DNA from: an uncultured Lachnospiraceae bacterium
GTDB lineage: Bacteria > Bacillota > Clostridia > Lachnospirales > Lachnospiraceae
Direction: 5' to 3'
NCBI GenBank assembly: GCA_946552115.1
Contig: CAMNRH010000007.1
Span: 1-64,000, forward strand
Length of the DNA stretch: 64,000 bases
Position 1 is the first letter of the stretch, and the number at the start of each line of letters is the position of its first letter. Shown here in pieces: positions 33,215 through 41,482 of the stretch. A program made the translations under genes and the position numbers. Under the pieces are notes generated by a model, which saw nothing but the letters and a program-made list of their open reading frames with translations, ran no database searches and was not told the DNA's origin.

Positions 33215-34345
33215 ATGAAAGTATGCATTAAGACAGCAGGCGTTACTTCTAGGAAATTATATAAAAAATTAAAGCAGGAAAAAGATATTATGGTAGTGTC
33301 TTTTACAGATAATGACACCAATAAATGGGGAGAATGCATTGATGGAATTCCAGTAGAATCTGCATTATCTGCAGTTGAAAAATATAAAGCGGGAGAATTA
33401 GAAAAAATAGTAATTGGAACAGAAATGCCGGTTAAAATATGCCGTTCTATGTATAAGGAGCTGATGGAAATTGGCTTTGCTCAGAAAGACATATTATTTT
33501 TATCTATTGACTATTTAAAAGGTGATAGGAAAGAACGCACCTTTATGACGTATGAGAATTTTAATTATCTGCAATATTTAGAATTTCATTTAACGAATCG
33601 CTGTAATTTGGATTGTGCAGGGTGCAGTCATTTTGTACCCTTGATACCGAATGAGGAAGAGATAGATTTTGATGATTTGAAAAAGGGTCTGCTGCGTTTA
33701 AAGGAAGTGGTGGCGCATATATCTGTGATACGAATTATGGGAGGGGAACCTTTATTAAGCCCCCATCTGGCAGAATGCTGTTTGTTAGTCAGAAAGTTGT
33801 ATCCGCACGCGCGTATTGCAATCGCTACCAATGGGAGTTTAGCAGATAAAAAAATACAGGGGGAATTGGCAGACACGCTAAAAAGAGAAAATATTGCGTT
33901 AGATATCACCTGCTATCCTGTTTTTTATGAAAAATATGATTCAATAGCAGCCTTTTTAAAGCGTAATCAATTAAATTTTTACATGGATGTTCGTTGGGGA
34001 ATGTGTCCGGTACTTCATGCAGATAATGAGCATAAATTCAGACATGACACCGTTGAACTGACATGTGAATGTATTAATTTATATAAAGGAAGACTGTATC
34101 CCTGTCCGTTGCTTGCTTTTATCCCATATTTTAACAGGCATTTCAATCAGAATTATCCAGAGGATAAGGGGGTAGATTTATATGAAATATCTTCTTTTTA
34201 TGAAATGTATTGTTCCTTGTTCAAGGTAAGAGCGCTGTGTGATCATTGTGATAACTACGAGATGTTCTCCAGCCGTAACAGGAATGAATTTAAATCCTAT
34301 AGGAAAGATATGGGTATGGACGATTGGATTCAAGATTATAAATAG
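33215..34345 (+). CDS. Radical SAM protein with N-terminal Rossmann-like module (1 of 3)
   Basis: A 376-residue protein. Residues 1-105 form the recurring module (CIKTAGVTSRKLYKKL, SFTDNDTNKWGECIDGIPV). The radical SAM core starts with CNLDCAGC (Cys130, 134, 137), which binds a [4Fe-4S] cluster, followed by MGGEPLL and ATNGSL. A C-terminal Cys cluster (CECINLYKGRLYPC ... CSLFKVRALCDHCD) may bind a second cluster as in SPASM-type proteins. The ATG at 33215 follows GGAGAGG; the frame could open at a TTG six bases earlier. Probably modifies a sugar or peptide in this locus. Confidence 0.85.
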   Translation: MKVCIKTAGVTSRKLYKKLKQEKDIMVVSFTDNDTNKWGECIDGIPVESALSAVEKYKAGELEKIVIGTEMPVKICRSMYKELMEIGFAQKDILFLSIDYLKGDRKERTFMTYENFNYLQYLEFHLTNRCNLDCAGCSHFVPLIPNEEEIDFDDLKKGLLRLKEVVAHISVIRIMGGEPLLSPHLAECCLLVRKLYPHARIAIATNGSLADKKIQGELADTLKRENIALDITCYPVFYEKYDSIAAFLKRNQLNFYMDVRWGMCPVLHADNEHKFRHDTVELTCECINLYKGRLYPCPLLAFIPYFNRHFNQNYPEDKGVDLYEISSFYEMYCSLFKVRALCDHCDNYEMFSSRNRNEFKSYRKDMGMDDWIQDYK

Positions 34346-34356
34346 GAGTTATAAAG

Positions 34357-36036
34357 ATGCAGTATATTATTTATGGAGTGAACAGAGTAACAAAAGATTT
34401 CCTGTATATGTTTGATCAGTTAGATATTTTATATCTGACCGATGATTGTCCGGCAGCTGAAAGTATATGGGGCTATGAAGTAAAGAAGCTGGAGGATGCT
34501 TTGCGGGAGCATATATATGACAAGATTATCGTGTGTGACTTTGATAAAAAACAAAAAATCGTTCAGTTACAGGAAAAGGGGCTTCGATATGACCTGGATT
34601 ATATTTACGAAGAGGACTTTTTTGAAGAGCTGGACGATATTGTCATTCCTCACGACAGACAGGTGTTAATCTGGGGGACAGGGAATATGAGCCGTTTTCT
34701 GCTGAGCCAGAAATTGGGCTTTACTATAAGTGGTTTTATAGATTTGTATAAAACAAAAGACATGTTTATGGAAAAACAGGTGTTTTTGCCCGAAGAGATT
34801 ACAGAATGGAAAAAATATTATGTAATCGTTGCCGTAAATGATGCAGGGGAAATTATAGACACTCTTTCGCAGTACAGACTCATAAAGGGCGAAGACTATA
34901 TGTCTTATCAGGAGCTTCTCAGTCTACCGTCCTATATGCTGCGAAAAACAATATTTGATCAGTCTTATTATGATTTAGAGTGTAATACGATGCTGAATCA
35001 TTTGGAGATTTTTGGGAAGGGGAACACCAGATGTTGCTGTACGACATTTGTGGCACAAAATCTGGATAATATTTTTGATAAAAATCGGGACGAGGTTTGG
35101 CATTCGCCGTTACATAAGGTGATGGGCTTGTCTACGGTAAATAAAACATTTTCTTTTTGTGATAAAAACATGTGTCCGCTGTTTGTAGCAAAGAAAGCAG
35201 GAGACTGCAGACTTAAGGGACAGGATACCAGCGCTTATCAGAAAATAACGGAATTCCCGGAGACATTGTCGTTGGGTCATGACTCATCCTGCAATCTTTC
35301 CTGTATTACGTGCAGAGAGAAAGTACATTTTGCAAAAGGAAAGGAGCTGGAAACGGTTAATCGGGTTACTGATGAAATAATAAGGAATTATCTTCCTTAC
35401 GTAAAATTTTTGATTTTGGCAGGGAACGGCGAAGTGTTTGCCAGCCCCGCGTATCGGAACATATACGAAGCGGGGGAATGCAATCCCCAATATATACGGC
35501 TTTTGTCGAACGGCACATTGTTTACTCCGGAAAATTGGAAACATTTTGCGGAAGGGAAAAAGGCAAAAATTATGCTGACCGTTTCGGTTGACGCTGCGAC
35601 AGAAGAAACCTACAGACGTATACGGCGGGGGAATTTTGCGGCGCTTAAACGGAATATGAATTTTGCATCAGAGCTGCGTAAGAGTGGGGAGTTGTGTTAT
35701 TTTCGTATGAATTTTGTCGTTCAGAAAGAAAATTATAAGGAGATGATTCCCTTTGTTGAGTGGGGACAGGAACTTGGCGTAGACGAGGTGTTTTTTACAA
35801 AGATATTAAATTGGGGGACATATACGCCTGAGGAGTTTGCAGAAGTCAGCATGATGGAGGAGGATGGGATTACGCCAAAGCCAGAGTTAAAAAAGGTCTG
35901 CGAGCATCCGGTTATGCAGAGTGATATTGTGGATATGGGGACCATTCAATTTGCACATAAGATTGATGAAATTCATGAAGTAGAAAATTATTATATGTGG
36001 GAATTGGAAAAGCGCGGAGGGAAGATTTTTATTTGA
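34357..36036 (+). CDS. Radical SAM protein with two N-terminal Rossmann-like modules (2 of 3)
   Basis: A 559-residue protein. Residues 1-90 and 100-190 each look like the recurring module (YIIYGVNRVTKDFLYMFD; VLIWGTGNMSRFLL). A Cys-rich stretch follows (CCCTTF at 226, CDKNMC at 268), then the radical SAM motif CNLSCITC (Cys312, 316, 319), GNGEVFASP and a TVSVDAATEETYRRIRRG region as in many SPASM-type enzymes. The Cys-rich stretch before the core is unusual because auxiliary clusters normally come after it. It starts behind AGGAG, 11 bases from the preceding radical SAM gene. Confidence 0.85.
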   Translation: MQYIIYGVNRVTKDFLYMFDQLDILYLTDDCPAAESIWGYEVKKLEDALREHIYDKIIVCDFDKKQKIVQLQEKGLRYDLDYIYEEDFFEELDDIVIPHDRQVLIWGTGNMSRFLLSQKLGFTISGFIDLYKTKDMFMEKQVFLPEEITEWKKYYVIVAVNDAGEIIDTLSQYRLIKGEDYMSYQELLSLPSYMLRKTIFDQSYYDLECNTMLNHLEIFGKGNTRCCCTTFVAQNLDNIFDKNRDEVWHSPLHKVMGLSTVNKTFSFCDKNMCPLFVAKKAGDCRLKGQDTSAYQKITEFPETLSLGHDSSCNLSCITCREKVHFAKGKELETVNRVTDEIIRNYLPYVKFLILAGNGEVFASPAYRNIYEAGECNPQYIRLLSNGTLFTPENWKHFAEGKKAKIMLTVSVDAATEETYRRIRRGNFAALKRNMNFASELRKSGELCYFRMNFVVQKENYKEMIPFVEWGQELGVDEVFFTKILNWGTYTPEEFAEVSMMEEDGITPKPELKKVCEHPVMQSDIVDMGTIQFAHKIDEIHEVENYYMWELEKRGGKIFI

Positions 36037-36049
36037 AAGGAGGATATGA

Positions 36050-36529
36050 GTGAGGAGTAAGGTAATATCGGGTATCTCCGCCTCTGTTGGTATAGTGGCC
36101 GGAGCGTATTTTACGGGGATGCATAAAGAGAAAAAGATACAGGGTTTACAGGAACGGATTTATGTTCTTTCCGATCATTTCCAGCTTTTGAATCACTGGC
36201 TGGAGCTTAGAAATGAAAGGAAAAGTATTGCGTCGTACTTTGAACGGGAAGGCTATGGTCACATTGCAATTTATGGAATGGCGGAGCTTGCGAACCGACT
36301 TTCCGAGGAGCTTGACGGAACAGAGGTTGTTATTGATTATGGAATCGACAGAGACGTCAGCTGTACGATTGCCAGAATCAGCGAGATCTATTCTCCGGAA
36401 GATAAGCTTCCGGAGACAGAGGTAATCGTTGTTACTCCTTATTCTTCCTTTGACAGTATTAAGGAAGTACTGGAAAAAAAGGTGAAGTGTCCTGTGGTTT
36501 CATTAGAAGAAGTGATATGGAGTGTATAA
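36050..36529 (+). CDS. Membrane-anchored protein with Rossmann-like module, copy B
   Basis: A 159-residue paralogue of the protein at 29874. The N-terminus has one probable membrane segment (VISGISASVGIVAGAYFTGM), then LNHWLELRNERKSIASYFEREGYGHIAIYGMAELANRL, YGIDRDVSC and VIVVTPYSSFDSI. It is made from a GTG start behind AGGAGG. The C-terminal VKCPVVSLEEV closely matches VKCPIISLQEI of copy A. Each copy lies next to large Rossmann-module proteins, so it may be their membrane anchor, by inference. The next gene starts 3 bases after its stop. Confidence 0.65.
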   Translation: MRSKVISGISASVGIVAGAYFTGMHKEKKIQGLQERIYVLSDHFQLLNHWLELRNERKSIASYFEREGYGHIAIYGMAELANRLSEELDGTEVVIDYGIDRDVSCTIARISEIYSPEDKLPETEVIVVTPYSSFDSIKEVLEKKVKCPVVSLEEVIWSV

Positions 36530-36531
36530 GG

Positions 36532-37632
36532 ATGAAGCTAATTACTTTTTATTTGCCCCAGTTTCATGAGATTCCGGAAAATAATGACGCATGGGGAGAA
36601 GGATTTACCGAATGGGTGAATGTAAGGAAAGCGCGCGCGCTGTTCCTCGGACATAACCAGCCAAGAAAGCCGTTAAATGACAATTATTATAATCTTCTGG
36701 AGGATGGAGTTCTGGAGTGGCAGGCGGCGTTGGCCAGAAAAAGCGGAATTTATGGATTTTGCTTTTATCATTACTGGTTTCATGGCCGGCTGGTTTTAGA
36801 GAAGCCGCTGGAAATGCTGTTAAAAAATAAGAGGATTAATCTTCATTATTGCATGGCATGGGCGAATGAGCCGTGGACAAAAACATGGCATGGGGGAAAG
36901 GGTGAAAAAGAGATTATTATTCCCCAGACTTATGGCAGAGAAGAGGAGTGGAAGCTTCACTACGATTACTTTAGGCAGTTTTTTATGGATGAAAGATATA
37001 TAAAAGAGCATAACTGTCCGGTTCTGCTTGTTTATCGGTTAAAAAATATTTCGCATTTTAATGATATGATTTGCTACTGGAATGTATGTGCGAAAAGAGA
37101 CGGATTTGCAGGAATCTTTGTTATCTCAATGAATATCTGGCGGGATCAGGCATCAAAGAGCCGGTGGGTAAATGGTACTGTGGATTTTGAGCCAAACAAA
37201 ACAAGGTCGGAGGTTATGCGCATATCTGAGCGGCTGCGGCCGCATGAGACGGCCAGCTTGCTATGGAACCGGTTCGCAGTCCGTTCGATCAACTATAAGA
37301 AATTAAATGAAAAAATGCTGAAATCACCGCATAAGAAGAATCAATTCCGAACGGTGTTTGTTGATTTTGATGATTCTCCAAGAAGAGGGGGGCGGGCGGT
37401 TATTACGAGAGGCTCTACTCCTGGAAGATTTGGAAGATATCTGAGGAAATCAATACAGCAAAGCAAGAGAGAAAAGAATGACTACCTGTTTATCAATGCA
37501 TGGAATGAATGGGGAGAAGGAAATTATTTAGAGCCGGATGTCAGACATGGATATGCTTATTTGAATCAGGTAAAAAAAGTCATGAAAGGAGAAAGAACGA
37601 AAAAAAGAGAAAGGATGGGAAGCGAAAGATGA
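36532..37632 (+). CDS. WbsX-like glycosyltransferase/GH99-like protein
   Basis: A 366-residue protein of the WbsX family found in O-antigen and capsule loci. It starts ITFYLPQFHEIPENNDAWGEGFTEW and has FYHYWFHGRLVLEKPLEML, MAWANEPWTKTW and a closing FINAWNEWGEGNYLEP, all conserved landmarks of the family. The fold is TIM-barrel, related to GH99; biochemical activity is not well defined. GGAG precedes the ATG at 36532. The stop overlaps the next start (ATGA). Confidence 0.9.
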   Translation: MKLITFYLPQFHEIPENNDAWGEGFTEWVNVRKARALFLGHNQPRKPLNDNYYNLLEDGVLEWQAALARKSGIYGFCFYHYWFHGRLVLEKPLEMLLKNKRINLHYCMAWANEPWTKTWHGGKGEKEIIIPQTYGREEEWKLHYDYFRQFFMDERYIKEHNCPVLLVYRLKNISHFNDMICYWNVCAKRDGFAGIFVISMNIWRDQASKSRWVNGTVDFEPNKTRSEVMRISERLRPHETASLLWNRFAVRSINYKKLNEKMLKSPHKKNQFRTVFVDFDDSPRRGGRAVITRGSTPGRFGRYLRKSIQQSKREKNDYLFINAWNEWGEGNYLEPDVRHGYAYLNQVKKVMKGERTKKRERMGSER

Positions 37633-39143
37633 TGGAATACATAATTGTACAGGCGGGCGGAAAAGGAACGCGTCTGGGATATCTTACCAAAAACAGGCCG
37701 AAAGCGTTGGTTCCGGTTGATAATCTTCCAATGCTTTTTCATCTGTTCCGGCAATATTCGGACAAAAGATTTGTAATCATTGCGGACTATAAAAAGGAAG
37801 TGCTGCGGGAGTATCTGTCCTCCTTTGCAGAAGTGAAATATCAGGTAGTGGATGCGGAAGGAAGCGGAACATGCTCCGGAATCCGGCAGGCGTTAAAGCT
37901 GATTCCGGAAAAACAGTCTTTCATGCTTGTATGGTCGGATTTGATTCTTCCGCCGGGTCTGCAGCTGCCGGAGGCTTATGCGGAAGCCGGCGGAGAAGCT
38001 TTACCGGAGGATTATATTGGAATTTCCGAGACGTTTCCCTGCAGGTGGAGCTACAGGGACGGGCAGTTTCAGGAAGAAAGCTCTGTAGAGGATGGTGTAG
38101 CAGGATTTTTTCTGTTTGGCGATAAAGAGAAGCTTTCCCAGATCCCGGACAGCGGAGAGCTGGTCCGCTGGATGCAGAAGCAGGGGATGAAGTTTCGGAG
38201 GCTGGGTCTTGCAGGAACCAGAGAGTTTGGCCTGCTTCAGGAGTATGAGAAGCTGGGAAAAGAAAAATGCCGCCCATTTAACCAGATTACGGTAGAAGGC
38301 TCTGTCCTTACGAAGAAAGCGGTCGATGAACAGGGCAGAGAGCTGGCGGAAAAAGAGCGCGCATGGTATGAAAAAGCAAAAGAAATGGATATTCAGATTT
38401 TGCCCCGTATCTATTCAACAGAGCCGTTAAAAATGGAATATATCGAGGGGAAAAACATATACGAATGTCAGCTGTCCCGCATGGAAAGAAAAGAGATATT
38501 GGAAACACTGGTGCACGCACTTGATAAGCTGCATCAGACAGAATGTGTTGCCGCAGATTCCTTTAGTGTGAAAGAAGCGTATTACAATAAAACAATGGAA
38601 CGGCTAAGTAAGATACAGGATCTGGTTCCTTTCGCAAGGGATAAAGTGATTCAGATTAACGGAAAGAAATGCAGGAATATCTTTTTCCACAAACGGGAAT
38701 TAGAGCGAAGATTAGACGCGGTTTTCTGTGAAAAATTCTGTTTTATACACGGAGACTGTACCTTTTCAAATCTGATGCTGAGAAATGACGGGACGCCGGT
38801 CCTCATTGATCCGAGAGGATATTTTGGGTTTACCCGGCTTTACGGCGATGCCAGGTATGACTGGGCGAAGCTTTATTACTCCATTGTGGGGAATTATGAC
38901 CGGTTTAATTTGAAAGATTTTCGGCTGGAAGTCGGCGAATCAGAGGTTTCTCTGGAGATTGCTTCGAATCACTGGGAAGATATGGAGGAGGAATTTTTCA
39001 GACTGACAGGGGCGGACAAATATAAGATTCAATTACTTCATGCGGTTATCTGGCTGTCCTTAACAACCTATGCATGGCAGGATTATGATTCTATATGCGG
39101 CGCATTCTATAATGGTTTATATTATTTGGAGGATTTGTTATGA
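37629..39143 (+). CDS. Fused nucleotidyltransferase and sugar/choline kinase-like protein
   Basis: A 504-residue two-domain protein. Residues 1-215 are a nucleotidyltransferase with VQAGGKGTRLGYLTKNRPKAL and VWSDLI; residues 285-504 resemble aminoglycoside/choline-type kinases with IHGDCTFSNLMLRNDGTPVLIDPRG (Brenner-type motif, HGD and IDPRG). One chain could therefore phosphorylate a sugar and activate it as an NDP-sugar. Neighbours (a SIS isomerase and, at 47394, a HAD phosphatase) fit a heptose- or arabinose-like route. The ATG at 37629 overlaps the previous stop; the next start overlaps its stop by 4. Confidence 0.8.
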   Translation: MMEYIIVQAGGKGTRLGYLTKNRPKALVPVDNLPMLFHLFRQYSDKRFVIIADYKKEVLREYLSSFAEVKYQVVDAEGSGTCSGIRQALKLIPEKQSFMLVWSDLILPPGLQLPEAYAEAGGEALPEDYIGISETFPCRWSYRDGQFQEESSVEDGVAGFFLFGDKEKLSQIPDSGELVRWMQKQGMKFRRLGLAGTREFGLLQEYEKLGKEKCRPFNQITVEGSVLTKKAVDEQGRELAEKERAWYEKAKEMDIQILPRIYSTEPLKMEYIEGKNIYECQLSRMERKEILETLVHALDKLHQTECVAADSFSVKEAYYNKTMERLSKIQDLVPFARDKVIQINGKKCRNIFFHKRELERRLDAVFCEKFCFIHGDCTFSNLMLRNDGTPVLIDPRGYFGFTRLYGDARYDWAKLYYSIVGNYDRFNLKDFRLEVGESEVSLEIASNHWEDMEEEFFRLTGADKYKIQLLHAVIWLSLTTYAWQDYDSICGAFYNGLYYLEDLL

Positions 39144-39724
39144 TCAAATATTTTGAAAGGCAGCTTAAGGAGTTGGATGATTCACTGCATTCGCTGGATT
39201 CGGCGGAATTTGAGAGACTGGTGAGCGAGGCCGTAAACACATTAAATAATGGATGTAAGGTTGTTGTGTCGGGCCTTGGAAAAAATGTACCTATTTGCGA
39301 GAAATTTGTCGGGTCTATGGTATCTATGGGGCTGGATGCGTATTTTCTGCATACGAATTCGGCGGTTCACGGCGATATGGGATTGGTGCATGATGGAGAT
39401 CTTGTTATTATTCTGACAAAGAGCGGTGAGACATCGGAGTCTGTTTATCTGGCAAGACTTCTTAAAAAACGAAATGTGAACCTGTGGCTTTTGACCTTTG
39501 AAAGGGAAAGTACTCTAACGAGGGAGATTCCCAATAGAATCATATTGGAATTGAAACATGAGGGGGATTTGTGGAATATTATGCCGAATAATTCTACCAC
39601 GATGAATTTGATCCTGTTACAGGGACTTGCCATGATGATTGCCAGAGAGATGAAGCTGGAGCTTGACCAGTTTAAGCGTAATCATCCTGGAGGACATATT
39701 GGAGAAGTGCTTGAAAATGTTTAA
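39140..39724 (+). CDS. SIS-domain sugar-phosphate isomerase (KdsD/GutQ-like)
   Basis: A 194-residue sugar isomerase domain protein. Motifs: VVVSGLGKNVPICEKFVGSMVSMG, HGDMGLVHDGDLVIILTKSGETSES, and a C-terminal NHPGGHIGE like KdsD/GutQ arabinose-5-phosphate isomerases, but without the CBS domains. It probably interconverts a ketose and an aldose phosphate to feed the fused kinase-nucleotidyltransferase. The start overlaps the previous stop as ATGA. Confidence 0.88.
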   Translation: MIKYFERQLKELDDSLHSLDSAEFERLVSEAVNTLNNGCKVVVSGLGKNVPICEKFVGSMVSMGLDAYFLHTNSAVHGDMGLVHDGDLVIILTKSGETSESVYLARLLKKRNVNLWLLTFERESTLTREIPNRIILELKHEGDLWNIMPNNSTTMNLILLQGLAMMIAREMKLELDQFKRNHPGGHIGEVLENV

Positions 39725-40175
39725 AGAGATGTTACATATATTACGGGGGAGTATTCTGTGGGCGGCTCTTAAGGCCCGGCTGCAGCTGAATCACCGGAAA
39801 GTTGTTATTGTTCTTGTAGATGAGAATAAAACACTGGATTATTACGCAATGGTGCATTTAAGTAATTTTATGGATAGAAAGTTTGCAGATGAAGCAATCA
39901 TTTTATTTGATAATAAAGCTACAGGCGAGATGGCAGGGAGTGTAAGAGCGGCAGCAAATAAAAAATTATACTATCTGCCTGAAAAATTGGTTGAGCTTTT
40001 ATATGATTATTATTCTTTTTACAAATTTTCCGATAAGGTGGTATTTACGTATACAGAGCGTCCCAGGGACAATTTATTAGGACGTGCGCTTAAGGAGACA
40101 GGAGTGAATGAGGAGGACGCCGTATGTCTTGGGTTATATCATTTGCGCAGGGTTCCGGAAACCGGAGATAGATAA
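39717..40175 (+). CDS. Hypothetical protein paired with GT9-like enzyme (copy A)
   Basis: A 152-residue protein, no known domain. Alternating alpha/beta character: RKVVIVLVDENKTLDYYAMVHL, EAIILFDNK, KLYYLPEKLVELLYDYYSFYKFSDKVVF. The C-terminal DYYSFYKFSDK ... GVNEEDAVCLGLYHLRR resembles the end of the protein at 45799 (LYYMYEFSNRF ... GVIKFEEVKAIW). Each precedes a GT9-like protein by a few bases, so the pair looks duplicated. The ATG at 39717 lies within the end of the SIS gene, behind GGAG. Confidence 0.55.
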   Translation: MFKEMLHILRGSILWAALKARLQLNHRKVVIVLVDENKTLDYYAMVHLSNFMDRKFADEAIILFDNKATGEMAGSVRAAANKKLYYLPEKLVELLYDYYSFYKFSDKVVFTYTERPRDNLLGRALKETGVNEEDAVCLGLYHLRRVPETGDR

Positions 40176-40178
40176 CAG

Positions 40179-41459
40179 ATGTTTGATTATAAACTGGTGA
40201 GAGTAGAGAAAAAACTGTATCAATTATTTCAAAAGGGTTTATTAAACAATAGAAAAATATATGTATTCGGCGTGAGCGAGAATACAAGACAAATCATACA
40301 GATATTGCGTTCTTATCACTTAGAGCCGGTAAATGTTTTGGATAATGATAAGAAAAAGCAAAATACCTATTGCAGCGGAGTACGGGTTATTTCACTTGAA
40401 GACGTAAAGTCTGCTCACGACAGGAAAAATCTGTATATTGTATATTCTCTTTACTGGCCTGAAATGACAGCGCAGCTGAGAGATAAAAATGTGAGTAAAA
40501 GGAATATTTTGATGCTGTATCAGAAGGAAACGCTGGGGGAATGTCTCCTGCAGGCATATAAGGGGAAACACATACATGACCGTTTAAGGCGTAAATATGG
40601 TGATGTGCCGGTTTTTCTTTGTCCTTATACGGGGACGGGCGATATTTACCTGATTGGAACATTCTGGAGGCAATACACCGAAAAGACACAGCTGGAAAAT
40701 TATGTGTTTCTGGTATTAAGTAAAGCATGTGAAAAGGTGGCACGGCTGTTTGAGATAAAGAATTTAGAAATGCTTCCGAAGAAAGCCGAGAGTGAATATC
40801 TGATCCGGTATTATATGTTGTGTCCGGAAAGGATAAGGCTGAAGCTTTTAAATGATTCCTGGGCGCAGATCCATACGAATCCCCTGGAATGGTTCCGGGG
40901 ATATAAGGGGCTGGAATTTACAGAGTTGTTCCGGAAATTTGTATTTGATTTACCAGAGACGGCAAAACCGGAGCATCCGGTTTATCAGGACATGGATGGA
41001 GAATTAGAGATTTTATTCAAGGAATATCAGTTACAGCCGGGCAGAACGGTTGTGCTGTCCCCTTATTCGAACACACTGGCAGATTTGCCGGTAGAATTCT
41101 GGAATCGGCTTGCAGCAGAATTAAAGCAGCATGGATTTACACTCTGCACGAACAGCAGCGGTGATACGGAACCTGCAATCGAAGGGACGGTTCCGGTATT
41201 CTTTCCGCTTAACACCGCGCCCCAGTGGATTGAGAAAGCAGGATACTTTATAGGTGTCCGGAGTGGGTTTTGCGATGTCATCAGTGGCGCGAAAGCGAAG
41301 AAAGTCATTTTATATGGCTCACAGGACCGTTTTTTTAACGGAAGCGTCTTTGAATATTTTAATTTAAAGGATATGGGATTGTGCGAGGATGCCGCGGAGC
41401 TTCAGTTTGATAAGGATGATAAGGACTTATATGCAAAAGTCATGCAAGAATTGATATAA
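40179..41459 (+). CDS. GT9-like protein with N-terminal Rossmann-like module (copy A)
   Basis: A 426-residue protein. Residues 20-135 contain the recurring module (KIYVFGVSENTRQIIQIL, NVLDNDKKKQNTYCSGVRVI). The remainder resembles ADP-heptose:LPS-type (GT9) enzymes: CPYTGTGDIYLIGTFWRQY, VVLSPYSNTLADLPVEFWNRLAAELKQHGF and YFIGVRSGFCDVISGAKAKKVILYG. The protein at 46171 has the same order of segments. The donor is unknown; the sugar-phosphate genes just upstream make a heptose- or pentose-like donor plausible. Confidence 0.7.
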   Translation: MFDYKLVRVEKKLYQLFQKGLLNNRKIYVFGVSENTRQIIQILRSYHLEPVNVLDNDKKKQNTYCSGVRVISLEDVKSAHDRKNLYIVYSLYWPEMTAQLRDKNVSKRNILMLYQKETLGECLLQAYKGKHIHDRLRRKYGDVPVFLCPYTGTGDIYLIGTFWRQYTEKTQLENYVFLVLSKACEKVARLFEIKNLEMLPKKAESEYLIRYYMLCPERIRLKLLNDSWAQIHTNPLEWFRGYKGLEFTELFRKFVFDLPETAKPEHPVYQDMDGELEILFKEYQLQPGRTVVLSPYSNTLADLPVEFWNRLAAELKQHGFTLCTNSSGDTEPAIEGTVPVFFPLNTAPQWIEKAGYFIGVRSGFCDVISGAKAKKVILYGSQDRFFNGSVFEYFNLKDMGLCEDAAELQFDKDDKDLYAKVMQELI

Positions 41460-41482
41460 ATCATGGAATGGGAGGAAAGGAA

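Noticed and set aside
37509..37628. 5' extension of the nucleotidyltransferase-kinase frame
   Set aside because: It would overlap the WbsX-like gene by more than 120 bases; the family N-terminus and ATGA overlap support 37629.
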